Origin: Brachypodium distachyon
Lineage: Eukaryota > Streptophyta > Magnoliopsida > Poales > Poaceae
Direction of reading: 5' to 3'
DNA: 64,000 nucleotides
NCBI RefSeq assembly: GCF_000005505.3
Contig: NC_016131.3
Coordinates: forward strand, 39,904,855-39,968,854
This document shows positions 23,215 to 33,870 of the stretch, one piece after another. The notes beneath the pieces were generated by a model. It was not told where the DNA came from and did no database searches. It saw only the letters and a list, made by a program, of their open reading frames with translations. A program made the position numbers and the translations under genes. Each line of letters starts with the position of its first letter. Within the stretch, counting starts at the first letter, position 1.

Positions 23215-23221
23215 TATATAA
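23215..23221 (+). promoter_or_regulatory. TATA box of the Gln/Ala-rich gene
   Basis: TATATAA lies 254 bp upstream of the ATG at 23475. Nearby, GTTGGTTTCCTAA occurs at about 23175 and 23269 as a direct repeat. The CACTA element ends only about 260 bp upstream of this box. Confidence 0.5.
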
Positions 23222-23474
23222 TAAGACGACCGGCCTCCGAAAAGACAAGCCACAGACCCTAGCCGTCGGTTGGTTTCCTAATCAATCTCGCTGTTCGCCG
23301 CCCTCTGCTACCCCCATCCCGTCGGCTGCATGCACAGCTCGCCAAGAGAGCAGGTCTCCGGAACCCCGACCTTCAAGACCCTACCCGGGAGACGGTTGAT
23401 AAATGTTTTGGTGAGCGTTCTTACTTGATTGCTCGCTTCATCACGTCCCTGTTTCGTCAGCTTCTTCATCACCA

Positions 23475-23983
23475 ATGGCCAACATCGTCCCCAACAACGG
23501 TAATCCCGCAGCTCAGGCTGCCACTCAAGCTCTGCAGCAGCAGGCTTCCCAACTCCAAACTCAGCAACAGCAGGCTGCTCAACTCCAACAGCAGCAAATC
23601 GAACGACATGTGGTTGCTGCTGCCCAGATGCAATTGCAAGCGTTGGCAGCTGCTCAAGAGGTTGCCAAGATGGCTGCTGCAGCTGGCGTCAACATCGACG
23701 CCGCTGGACTCGTCACCGATTTCAACAAATTCATCAACAAGGAACAACCAAATCAGGAGAAGGACACCATACCGTACGTAATCTGCTCTTTCTTGTTGAT
23801 TTTATCAGTAGTTATATTATTCATGTGGTGGAATTAGACGAGTTTTATCGCTGTGCGTAGCTATTTATTTAGTTTGTCTAGTTTGCATGATATAATATGC
23901 TACATGATTTATGCCATAATTTTCTGGATTTAATATTCATCAAAAATACCTAATTATTTAACAGTGAATTGGGGTTCCTGTGA
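23475..23983 (+). CDS. Gln/Ala-rich small protein, two exons
   Basis: Exon 1 is 23475-23773, exon 2 is 23965-23983; the splice CC|GTACGT...AACAG|T completes a Pro codon, and the protein (105 residues) ends KDTIPELGFL. Residues about 12-75 are Gln/Ala repeats (QQQAAQLQQQQIERH...), likely helical or coiled; the rest is AAGVNIDAAGLVTDFNKFIN. An A/T-rich intron with standard borders and a TATA box upstream support a real transcript. If exon 1 is not spliced, the frame instead runs to 23837 with a hydrophobic tail. I do not recognise the family. A further short frame (24275-24421) lies after another plausible acceptor and could be an alternative last exon. Confidence 0.45.
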
Positions 23984-24274
23984 ATGGTGGCCTCTATGAG
24001 GTATGTATTTTTTTTTCTTTCTATATAGCATGCTCTATCACTAGCCACAGACTAGCAAACTTCCTTGCTAATTTTTTTGCAAGAACAATTATGAATCTAT
24101 GTGTTCATATTTATATTCTACTCATAAATGTTGGCCAAGTAGGAGTAAGAAGACAGCCTGAAAACTATTTAAAAAATGTGTCTCTTACATAGCATGATTT
24201 TGTAATTTCAAGTATGTTAGCTAGTGATTTTATTTTGTCATAACATCACACACTAAGTACTGCAGGTTGATTTA

Positions 24275-24421
24275 ATGAGTTCAAAGATGCTACCCGCTGC
24301 TGCACTCGCCGACTGCCTCCCGCCGGAGCTCGGCGCCTTCTCCGTGCAGGATTCCCTCCATGGAAAGGCTGTCGCTGGACCAGATGTTGTCCTCTGCTCT
24401 TGCAATGACGGACCATCATAG
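24275..24421 (+). other. Short open frame, possible last exon
   Basis: Forty-eight codons (MSSKMLPAAALADCLPPELG...) after TACTGCAG at about 24261-24265. GC-rich codons contrast with the AT-rich surroundings. It may be coding sequence of the upstream gene in another splice form, or a remnant; product unknown. Confidence 0.25.
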
Positions 24422-24578
24422 TGTCTTTTGTTCTGTGTTGTCTTCCCTTTTGTTCTATGTTTTTGTTGGTTTCTTGGTACATTTTAATTAGCATCATCGA
24501 AGATGGAATTCTTTGGTCTAATTGGTAGGAGTATATGCTTTCTTACCGGTCACCAATTTTGTACTGACATTTCTTTTT

Positions 24579-25247
24579 GATGCGCTCCTTGGCTGCTGGG
24601 AGTCGTCCGATTTTTCGGTGAGAGGGATAACTACGATTTGGGGCAAAAATAGACGTTGACGACCCGACTACATCGGACACTAGACGGTACGTCTTAGCAA
24701 TCGCTACACCAACTCCCTGTGGTTATTGACAGATCCGAAGACACCGTCAACCTGAACACGAAGTTCCAATGCCTGCTAGCAATCGAGAACAAGCAAGAAT
24801 CGAGATAAGACAATCTGAAATTGTAGATGTAAATGAAGTATAATAGTCTCAAGGAGACGAGTAACAAGGTGGGGTTCCGATAGCGGTTTTGCACTAGGCT
24901 GTTGAGCACTAGAGTGAATCTCGAAGTTGCAGCAATGGCTAACTTATCTAAACAAAACCCAACCAGCCAAAGGGGGTGGTGGCTGCACTTATATAGAGGG
25001 TGGGAGGTGGAAAAGAGCTAGGGTTTCAGATTTTAAGATGGGCTGGTCTGTTACATGGCCTTGGGCCCATTAAAAGTGCAAGTGGCAGCCCAAACATCTC
25101 TTCTCTTCCCACGACTTTAAGTGGCCGCAGCTTCTCGTATTCTCGTGGTAGTTGCTGCACCGTTTCCTTTCGCACGCGTGCCGTCATCCTCGAAGTTCGA
25201 ATCACTCCCATTCCTTATGTCACGGCTCGGTACTTCATTCCTAATCA
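24579..25247 (-). mobile_element. Gypsy 3' LTR (approximate)
   Basis: It lies directly downstream of the gypsy integrase on the minus strand. Read on that strand it starts TGATTAGGAATG, has a promoter-like CTATATAAG at about 24990, and near its end reads GTTGGTGTAGCGATTGCTAA and GTAGTCGGGTCGTCAAC. The same ordered blocks appear on the plus strand at 49740-49975, supporting an LTR. Exact borders and the target duplication are not confirmed, and no matching 5' LTR is in the window. Confidence 0.5.
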
Positions 25248-27065
25248 ACATAAGAGCATCTGAATAGGCAGCATCATATTCTCATTTAGATTGCGCATAG
25301 TACAAAGAAACGAATGTACCTGATAATTTAGTTGGCGCGCACGCGCACGAGTAATCGGTCCTTGTAATGCCGCGGTTGTATCTGTGGGGTGGATGTCCTC
25401 ATCATCCTCCCCTTCTTGAAATGGAGTCGTCCGCGACACCATCTCATCATCCTCGCCCAAGTAGGGCTTCAAATCTGCAATGTTCAATGTGGGACTAACC
25501 CCACTATAATCTGCAGGCAGCTCAAGTTGATATGCATTATCATTTATTTGCGCTAGAACCTTGAAAGGGCTAGCAACACGTGGCATGATTTTAGAACTAC
25601 GCAAATCAGGGAACCGGTCCTTTCTTAAGTGTAACCAAACAAGATCACCAGGTTGAAAAACAACCTCTTTTCTCCCTCTATCACCAGCAAGTTTATACTT
25701 GTCATTCATGCGCTCAATGTTGGCTTTAGTGGTCTCATGTAATTTTAGAATCATATCAGCCCATGCACTAGCATCAAGATTAATCTTTTCAGAAGTTGGA
25801 AAGGGCAGCAAATCAATGGGTGCACAAGGAATAAAACCATAGACAACTTCAAAAGGGCATAACTTAGTGGTAGAATGCAACGAACGATTGTAAGCAAATT
25901 CAACATGAGGCAAGCATTCTTCCCACAATTTTAAGTTTTTTTTAAAACAGCCCTAAGCATGGTAGACAAAGTTCTATTAACAACTTCAGTTTGTCCATTA
26001 GTTTGGGGATGACAAGTAGTGCTAAACAATAATTTTATCCCCAATTTTGCCCATAAACACCTCCAAAAGTGGCTCAAGAATTTGGTGTCCCGATCAAAAA
26101 CTATAGTGTTGGGCACACCATGCAAGCGTACAACTTCACGAAAGAAAAGATCAGCAACATGTGTGGCATCATCAGTCTTGTGGCAAGGAATAAATGAGCC
26201 ATCTTTGAAACTATGTCCACGACAACAAATATGCTATCCCTCCCCTTCTTAGTCCTAGGTAAACCCAACACAAAATCCATTGATATATCTTCCCAGGGAA
26301 TATTAGGTACACGGAGAGGCATATATAAACCATGAGAATTGAGTCGTGACTTAGCTTTTTGGCATGTGGTGAAACGAGCAATGAATCTCTCAACATCCTG
26401 TTTCATCCGAGGCCAAAAGAAATGAGCAACGAGCACATCCTCTGTCTTCTTTACTTCGAAGTGACCCATTAAACCTCCTCCATGCGTCTCCTGCAACAAC
26501 AAAAAATGAACGGAACTATCTGGAATGCATAGCTTGTTAGCACGGAACACAAATCCATCATCAATGATGAACTTGTTCCTAGTGTTGCCCTCTCTACAAT
26601 GCTGCAAAACATTTTTAAAATATGCATCTTACACAAGGTGTTCTTTGATGGTCTCCAAACCAAAAATTTTGAAATCAAGTTGTGAAAGCATGGTATAACG
26701 GCGTGATAAATCATCAGCAATAACATTGTCCTTTCCCTTCTTGTGTTTAATTACATAGGAAAAAGACTCAATGAATTCAACCCATTTAGCATACCTACGG
26801 TTCAGTTTTGCTTGGCTACGAATATGCTTCAAAGATTCATGATCCGAATGTATAATAAAATTTTTGGGTCATAAGTAATGTTGCCATGTTTCGACGATTC
26901 GAACTAGAGCCTATAATTTTTTCCCATAAGTAGAATAGTTCAATGCAGGCCCTCTTTATTTCTCGCTAAAGTAAGAAACACGTTTGCCCTCTTGTAATAA
27001 CACACCTCCCAAACCAATTCCACTAGACTTCTCCTTAATGTATAGGACATAACAACCTCAAAACA
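25245..27065 (-). pseudogene. Ty3/gypsy polyprotein, RNase H and integrase, decayed
   Basis: Reading down the minus strand: RNase H with [20 protein letters not shown] and [14 protein letters not shown] (about 27000-26690), the integrase zinc finger (HGGGLMGHF...TTCQKAK), the catalytic core ([44 protein letters not shown], with the acidic residues in place) and the C-terminal domain (LPHVEFAYNRSLHSTT...FQPGDLVWLHLRKDRFP) ending near 25245. The first Cys of the HHCC finger is Phe (RFTTC). Frames shift near 26150 and at an A-run near 25935, and around 26640 and 26870. Gag, protease and most of reverse transcriptase are absent: the copy is truncated near 27065. Confidence 0.9.
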
Positions 27066-27365
27066 GCATCCTACCTTTAGAACCATGGGGTAGGTCGAGT
27101 TATTGGCACCGCCTTCGTGTTACTTAGAACTAGAAAATGTCCCGACCTAAGATAACAATTATCTCGCTGCTTGAGGTCCGGGCTGGCCGTTGACCCTCGA
27201 AGTTTCCAAAACGGGGCAGCAGTTCAGCAAGGGCCTAAATGAGGGTGGACACCTTGAACCCGAAAATCAAACCGAATCCATATCGAACAAATTTTCGGTC
27301 CGTTCAGGTTTCGAGTTATTTTCTGTTCTATTTCAGGTTCCGGTTGGCGTTTTCTTATACCTGAA

Positions 27366-27700
27366 AATCATAGACGGTAATATTTTTTTTTTAGGGAATC
27401 ATAGACGGTAGCGACACAATCTGACAGGCTCACAGCCCAGTTAACAAGCCTCGGCCCAGGCCTCCATGGCCCCAAACCCTGTTCCCCTAAGGCCCGAGTT
27501 CCCCAGGCAAAATCGGCAACTATAAATTCCCAGTCGAGTACGACGACCAGACTCCAGCTAGGGTTCCTCCTCCCTCCCTCCATCCCGCAGCCGCCAACGA
27601 CCAGAGTAGGGTTCCTCCTCCTCCCTCCATCCGGCAGCAGCCAACGCCCAGAGTAGGGGGCCGCCTAGACCTGACCGCCCCCTTTGCGTTCATAGCAAAA
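27366..27700 (+). promoter_or_regulatory. TATA box and leader-like DNA upstream of the MBD4-like fragment
   Basis: TATAAAT (27521-27527) is followed by a C/T-rich leader containing a repeated CCAGAGTAGGGTTCCTCC-like block (27540-27660), which looks like a plant 5' UTR ('AGGGTTCCTCC'). It may be the promoter of the glycosylase fragment at 27830. Just upstream, AATCATAGACGGTA occurs twice (27366-27379 and 27397-27410) around a 17-bp T-rich insert. Confidence 0.35.
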
Positions 27701-27829
27701 GCATCGAGCGCCAGTCTGAAGCTACATAATTTTTAATTGTGGAAGCTCTTGAAGTTTCGCATGCAGTTCCTCTATATTCCTGTCTGTCAAGTTGAGATCG
27801 CAACCCTGCACTGGCCATGCTGCCACCTC

Positions 27830-29061
27830 GAGGTCACCCATCATTTGACTCATCTCAGTTCACTGCATGTGGAACTTCCAGATCTTCCATGAGTAAAAAT
27901 CCTGTAGCTTCCAAGGCAAAGCAGAAAGTGTGAGATTCAGTCTCAGATAAGTATAGCTGGTACCACCACCATGCTCCCCTCATAAGTTCTTGCAGGAGAA
28001 GTACGCTTCTGACCCGTGGAAGGTTATTGTCATCTGCATGCTCCTCAACCTTACAAGTGGCAAACAGGTAAGCTCCTAGATTGTTTCTTAATTCATTGTC
28101 TTCCCCCATGAGCCTTTGGTGACAATACCATTTAACTATCCCCGCAAAAAAAAAAACAATACCATTTAACTAAATTCTTACCAAGTAACTCGATTGATGA
28201 CATTTCTGATACTAGCTACGAAGCAAAAGACACTAACTTGTGTTTATGTAACTCATGAATCGCCTTCGTGGTTTCTCTTTGTGCCCATTCTTTCATTCAT
28301 AAAAGGTGGCTAGTCGTGTAAATCTGTAGTGGTTTGTACGTCTAGTAGACAACCAAAATTGAATCGTCAAATGCATATTTATAGATTATACAAGTAGGAG
28401 CTGTTATTTGGAGAATCATACTGCCGCATTGTCAAGCTTACCATTTAGCTAAATTCATGCCAAGTAACTTGATTGATGACATTTCTGATAGTTACGAAAG
28501 CAAGAGACACTCACTTGTGTTAATGTAACTCATGAATAGCCTTCGTGGTTTCTCTTTGAGCTCATTCTTTCATTCATAAAAGATGGCTAACCGTGTAAAT
28601 CTGTAGTGACTTGTAAGTCTAGTAGACAACCAAACTTGAATTGTCAAATGCATTCTATAAAATATACAAATAGGAGTTGCTGTTTTGTTTGGATAGTGAT
28701 TTGGACAATCATACTACTGCATAGTCAAGCTTACGATTGCATGTCTTGTGTTATCAATATTTTTATTGTGCATGTTTTGGGTTTGTTCTAGTGTAGCTCT
28801 CAACTTTAATTTTGATATTGCATTTATTTTAGGCAAGAGTACCTTGACACGCCAATACCATTTTGAAGTTTAATTTCAAGAATCCAGTGCCCTCTATTAA
28901 CTAATGTAGGTCAGGAAGACATTGGACATGTTCTTCGGATGTTATCATAATCCTCTGTCTGCATCTCATGCTGACCGTGAACAGATGGAGGAGTATTTTG
29001 CACCCCTATGGTTACAACATGTGAAAACAAAGAGAATTAAAAAATTCTCCCAGGCATTAGG
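27830..29061 (+). pseudogene. MBD4-like DNA glycosylase fragment (left arm)
   Basis: Members of this HhH-GPD family remove mismatched T or U from DNA. One exon (in frame from 27963 to 28067) reads PPPCSPHKFLQEKYAS then DPWKVIVICMLLNLTSGKQ, the hallmark 'DPWK...LLN.TSG' of MBD4-type glycosylases. The intron 28068-28909 has GT...AG borders. The next exon (28910 to about 29060) reads VRKTLDMFFGCY...LQHVKTKRIKKFSQAL, matching the following helices of the fold. The exon that would hold the catalytic Asp and the C-terminus is missing. Upstream (about 27840-27960) FTACGTSRSSMSKNPVASKAKQKV runs into a stop and a frame change, so the 5' part is broken too. A diverged inverted copy follows at 29276-29422. 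Confidence 0.75.
28161..28735 (+). repeat. 279-bp tandem duplication in the glycosylase intron
   Basis: Copy 1 starts ACCATTTAAC at 28161 and copy 2 starts ACCATTTAGC at 28440. Both carry CATGAATCGCCTTCGTGG-type and GTCTAGTAGACAACCAAA blocks and end with a TCAAGCTTA block. The divergence is clearly visible, so it is not very recent. Confidence 0.9.
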
Positions 29062-29760
29062 TTGAAAAAAATGGACCTATTTTACAGAGCTTTGTGGTGT
29101 CTGTAAGTGAGTCCTGCCCTCTTAATTCTCCTGTAAAAACAAGTCGTGCACTTGGTGTGGAGTATTTGCACAATGGTGTCTGCACAACTTGTTTTGACAT
29201 AAGAATCAAGGGGTCAAGACTCACTTGCCGACACCACATAGCTCAGTAACATAGGTCCATTTGTTTTTCAACATATTACTTGGAGGATTTTTGGATTTTT
29301 TTTGTTATCACATGTTGCATTCCTGGAGGTGCAAGATACACCATCATCTCTTCAGGGTTAGTGTTAAATGGAGATACATGATCAGGATAACATTCGAAGA
29401 ACTTATCCACTATTTTCCTGACCTACATTAGTTAACTGAGATTATTTGATTCTTGAACTTAAACTTAAAATTGCTATTGATGTGTCAAAGGACTCTCCTA
29501 AAACAAATGCATTACCAATTTTAATTCAGAACTACACTAGAACAACCTCAAAGACATGCACAGCAAAGATACTGAAAACACAAGGCATGCAATTGTAAGC
29601 AAAATAAAGCAACAACTCCTTGTATGATCTATAAAATACATTTGACAATTAAAGTTTGGTTATCTGCTATACTTATAAAACACTACTGATTTACATGAAT
29701 AGCCACCTTTTATTACAGAAAAGAACTGGACACAAACAAAAACCATTAAGATACATTGAC
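28560..29760. repeat. Long diverged inverted repeat of MBD4-like intron and exon
   Basis: The left arm (about 28560-29140) and the reverse complement of the right arm (about 29185-29760) align in order: the intron blocks (GTAAATC.GTAGTG, CAACCAAACTT.AATTGTCAAATG, TTGTTCTAGTGTAG), the splice site with TTAACTAATGTAGGTCAGGA, the exon, and ATGGACCTAT...CACTTAC near the centre. The apex is near 29162, where ACAAGTCGTGCA and TGCACAACTTGT pair. By eye the arms are roughly three-quarters identical. Confidence 0.85.
29276..29422 (-). pseudogene. MBD4-like glycosylase exon (inverted, diverged copy)
   Basis: On the minus strand, after a TAATGTAG splice acceptor, the frame reads VRKIVDKFFECYPDHVSPF...VYLAPPGMQHVITKKIQ and stops at 29276. 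It aligns residue by residue with the left-arm exon (VRKTLDMFFGCY...LQHVKTKRIKK) but differs at many positions. So the two copies are older paralogous fragments, not a fresh palindrome. No upstream DPWK exon was seen for this copy before about 29760. Confidence 0.7.
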
Positions 29761-30175
29761 ATAGATAGCTCAACACTGCTTCTTTCGTGTACAAATCTCA
29801 TATTTGTAAGAACTAAAATGTAGGCACAAAGTAAATAACACATTAAGATTAAAAAGAACATGATAGTGAGAAGGAATATAATGGTACAGAGCTACCAATT
29901 CACTACTATAGGCCCACAGTAAATGATTTTTGATTAATGTAAAGAAAATAATCACTATCAGGACTATAGTTGAGATGATACAAAATCATCCTCAAATACC
30001 CACATATATCGGAAAGTTATGTATGGTTAGTCTTTTTCTCCCTAGCAGGCAGAGGGAGGAAGTTAGACCAAATTGCGAGCACCCAACAATGTGAACGGAA
30101 CAAATTGCTTAGTCATGTCTCGAAGCAAATATCAATGTGTTGAGCAGAAGTCTTTGATATAATACTTATATTTAT
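29761..30175. other. AT-rich spacer, nothing recognised
   Basis: Between the inverted repeat and the Pack-MULE; only short frames, no element ends I can support. It ends in TATATTTAT, the left copy of the MULE target duplication. Confidence 0.5.
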
Positions 30176-31376
30176 GAGTAAATTACCCAAAGACACATCT
30201 CTAGCGGCTCTGTAACAAAAAACCACAAACCCAAAGGCTTGGTAACTAATACCCCAGTCCTTAGAGTAATGAGTAACAAAAAACCGAAAATCACAGGTTT
30301 TGTCAAGTTAATCGTTCGGGCCCACATGTCATACTCAGGAGCCACTTTTTGGATCTATTTTCCTAATCCATCGGCTTTAGCCGAGCTGGGAGTCGAGCCT
30401 GCTTCAGCCAATGAATCTTAGGAGGTCCCCGGGGAAGAAGAGCAGCCCGGAGTTGGGGAAGAAGAGCAGCCCGCGGCGGCAAGGGCGGTTGGGGCATGCG
30501 GCGGCAAGGGCGGCGCGTGCCCGCGGAGGAGGCTGGGCAGGCGGCAGCGGGTGCTGCAACCCGTGGAGGCGGCAAGGGCGGCTGGGGCAGGCGGCGGGCT
30601 TGACTTCTTCTTCGCTTCCAGGTCCCACGCCACCATCGTCATCTCCTCCATGACGCCCACAAACACAGAAACGTCGTGCGGGCAGGTGGCGCACACGCTG
30701 GAGCTGGGACTGGCGCGGGCGGTGCTCGTGCAGGTGGGCAATGCGGGCAGCGCCGGCAGCGAGCGGCGAGCGGCGCGGGCCTCCTCCGGCACTGCAACCT
30801 CACAGACGCTGCCGCCATCGTCTTCCCCTTCCTAGCGCGCACGCGGGGGCAAGGTCCGTACGCTCGTCGAGCCGCGCTCCGAGATGTCCACGCCCGGCCC
30901 ATCTTCTTCCTTGTGCTCGGCGCGCATGGGGGGTGTCGTCTTCCCTTGCATTGGCGGCGGGGACGGCTAGCGGCGGCAGCTAGGGCGGCGTGCGCCCTCG
31001 GAAGCAGCTGTGGCGGCGGCAGGGGCTGCAATCCGTGGCAGCGACTCAAATTGCGCTGCTCCTCCTCACCCAAGCGCTGCTGCGACGAGGGGCACTCGCA
31101 GGTCACCGTCGGAGCTGGGGAAGATGAACCGGAGGGAGGGAGGAACGAGCCAGCTTAGCCGGGAATGAGCTGCGAGCAGTCAGGATTGAGCTGCGAGCCA
31201 CATAATTGGCTCGTGTGTATGACATCTGGGTCGCGGCGATTAACTTGGCCCACCGGCCACTTGCGGGTTTTTTGTTATTCATTAGTCTTCATTTTGTGGG
31301 TATCACTTAAAAAAACTTGGGTTAGTGGTTTTCTGTTACAAGATCCGCTATGTATGTGTTTCTCTGCAATTTACTC
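30176..31376. mobile_element. Pack-MULE-like element with GC-rich cargo
   Basis: Both ends read inward as GAGTAAATT and stay similar for over 100 bp (blocks such as TAGCGG.TCT.GTAACA.AAAACCAC and AATGA.TAACAAAAAACC). The flanks are TATATTTAT (30167-30175) and TATATTTGT (31377-31385), a 9-bp target duplication with one mismatch, as expected for Mutator-like elements. The interior (about 30400-31160) is very GC-rich with overlapping frames on both strands. One minus-strand frame (30792-30418) contains VCATCPHDVSVFVGVMEEM and then low-complexity Pro/Ala. No transposase is present. The cargo probably derives from a host gene 5' region, but the donor is not identified. Confidence 0.8.
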
Positions 31377-31879
31377 TATATTTGTTTATCTCCTAAAAGC
31401 AGAGTATAACCACATCTTATGCAAATCTAGGCGCGGGAGAATGGGAACCTGAGTACTACCAAACATTCGTTTGGATACGTTGAGCTTATGAACGTGAAAA
31501 GGAGCCATGTAACTAATTGAACAATCGCCACCTAACTGGGACATGAATTCCAGCAGAAAACAAAACAAAAGAGTAACCGTAAACGGATGATCTAAATTAA
31601 CCTAGAACTAAGGTAATTCTAGTACTTGTAACTAATACAAAATATCATCTTAAGGTTCTGAAATGAATTAGCGAGATGATTCTCAATTGAATGTACATAC
31701 AAGTATAGAGAAGAAAATGCTAAGTGATATATACATAGTGTAATAGCTCCAGGTTACAAAGAACAATTGTACTTACAGCAGTTTGAACCTTGGACTATCC
31801 CTGAAATAAAAATAAGACTACAGTGCATATGTAATGAGCAGACAGGGAGAAAAATGGGTTGACCATGTTTTCCCCCCCT
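31377..31879. other. No gene seen
   Basis: AT-rich spacer with short frames only; no element termini recognised. Confidence 0.5.
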
Positions 31880-32913
31880 CCTCTATTCCTTCTCCCCCAG
31901 CCTAGATACAGCTCTGAGCTCTCTCTCCGCCGCTTCCAGTTGCCTTAGAGGCTTGTCCCCGTGGATCTGCATCGCTGGATTTGAGGCGCCGGTGGTCCCT
32001 TCGAAGAGGATTTTTTGCCGTCGCTGCCAATGCTAAGTTTGGTAATGGTAGCCTCGGTTCCATTTCTTCCCTTGATCCCCTCCTAAATAATCGCCTCCTC
32101 TAGATCTAGCTCCGTATGATTTCTTGGTTCTCTTCTATTTCGGAACCAGATCTGTGGTTTGTTTCTTTTTTCTCATCTCCCATGATTCTTGGTGTCCCTT
32201 GATCTTCCGGAGTGGTTGTAGTGGATATATTCTCTCTGGAGATCCCCTTTTATTAGTGCATATCTCTCCACCTAAGAGATCTTGCGGGCTGGTTGGGAGG
32301 GAAGGCATGCTGCCCCATTGCATCTCTTGGTCTTCCTTCTGGTCTGCTCTGGTGAAGTTCCTACTTTCAATTTCATGCACGGAAGCAGGGCTGGTCTTTG
32401 TCGCTGGATCGTTTGCGGTTCTTTGTTCCTCTCAACCTCCAGACCGGAGGCCCGCCAGGTGGTCTTAGAACAAGACATCAACGGATCGGAGACGAGGACT
32501 TTGCTTTGATCTCGATCTGGTGGTTGCTGCCCATTTCAAGGGCTATGATACTTTGGTTGTCGATGATGGAGGTTATTCAAGATATATGGCATCGTCAACA
32601 TCCTCTGCCTCCGGAGTTCGCGGAGGCCTTCTGTTCTCGTGGACACCTCACTTCCTGGTGGCGGCTGGCAGTTCGCTCGTCTACGGCGGCGTGTGACTCA
32701 GTCGGCGACGAGGAAGAAGCGGGAGCACGTGTCAACCCGAAGCGCGTATGTGGACGCGTAGATCTTGCTCGTCTGGGATTTATGCACGTGTCCTTGTACA
32801 TGGTTGTAAATCTTCTATTTCTTTGTGTCCTTCCCATGTATCGGGTTGTAATTCGTAGATCTTTTGTACCTACTTGGTTTTAATGAAACGCAGGGGTTCT
32901 TTCAAAAAGAAAA
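31880..32913 (+). mobile_element. Retroposon-like sequence with A-rich tail
   Basis: The stretch runs through GC-moderate transcript-like DNA with several non-overlapping frames (none recognised) and ends TTTTAATGAAACGCAGGGGTT, then a CAAAAAGAAAAA tail at 32902-32913. This tail form is common for non-LTR retroposons in wheat-type genomes. The left border is approximate and no target duplication was confirmed. Confidence 0.4.
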
Positions 32914-32914
32914 A

Positions 32915-33870
32915 TAGACAGCTTGTAGCACAGCTTTAGGCACAGAAAGCCATAAGCTATCTAGAAGGGAAAACTTCTGTGATGCTTATTCCTGAAGCCC
33001 CCTGTCTCTTCCGTTGGTACTAGGAAGCACCTCGGTGCTTCCCGAGCTTCTCCGCGAGATGAATCGTTTTTCTTCGGAAATTACACCAAAACTGCCCCTG
33101 CCTCTTCCCCGATCCCCTGCCTCTTCCCCAATCCTTGCCTCTCCTTCCTGAGTGACGCCGCCAGAGACCATGCCCGCCCCCGTCCCTGTAGATCCATGCC
33201 TCCACGGCAAGATGGAACCGCCGGCGAGCAAACTCCCTCCCCGGAGCATTTCCCTTGCCGGTGAGATCTTCTTTTTCCCCGCCGCCGCCGAGTTCCTCCT
33301 CGCCGCCGGTCAGGACCCCGTCCCGCTCCGCCCCGGTCCTCCTGCTCTCTGTTTCGCTCCGCCCTCTGCTCCGCCCTGCACCGATCCCGTTCTGCTCCAC
33401 CCTGCACCCACCCCGATCTGCTCTGCCCGTTCTGCTCTGTACAAGCTACGTGCTGCTGCTCCAGATTTCCTTTGTGTATTGCTGCTCCAGATTTCCTGCA
33501 CTAGTCAATTTGTTGGGAATTTTTCTGCCGAAGCCTCTCAATTTCTAGTTGATACGGGGAAGCCTTTGATTGTTTTTCAATTTCAGTGATGGATTCGAGA
33601 AATGGATGGATGAACACTTCTCTTTTTTTTTGCTTGAGAAATGGATGAACACTTTTTAGAAGGTCTCTGTTTTTCAATTTCAGGGATGCAGCTTGTATGA
33701 TAAAAAAAAGGCTATTACTGACTGTACGCCATTCATGAAAAAATAAGCTCAAGGTCCATAAGCTGTTTAGAAGAGGAGACAAATTTCTAGTCAGCTTCCC
33801 CACACCAAAGCTCCTAGGAACAGCTAAGCTGAGACTAGCTTATGCACAAGCTGAAACTGTCTAGAAGGGG
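32915..33870. mobile_element. Possible TIR element with a GC-rich interior
   Basis: TAGACAGCTTGTAGCACAGCTT at the left resembles the inverted right end (TAGACAGTTTCAGCTTGTGC read from about 33869). Repeated CATAAGCT(A/G)T(C/T)TAGAAG motifs occur near both ends. The interior has a plus-strand open frame (33152-33589) starting MTPPETMPAPVPVDPCLHGK, low-complexity and unrecognised. Low confidence in the exact borders. Confidence 0.3.

Noticed and set aside
30404..31158. Several overlapping ORFs of 80-160 codons
   Set aside because: All lie within the GC-rich cargo of the Pack-MULE and overlap on both strands; none shows a family motif, so I did not call a gene.
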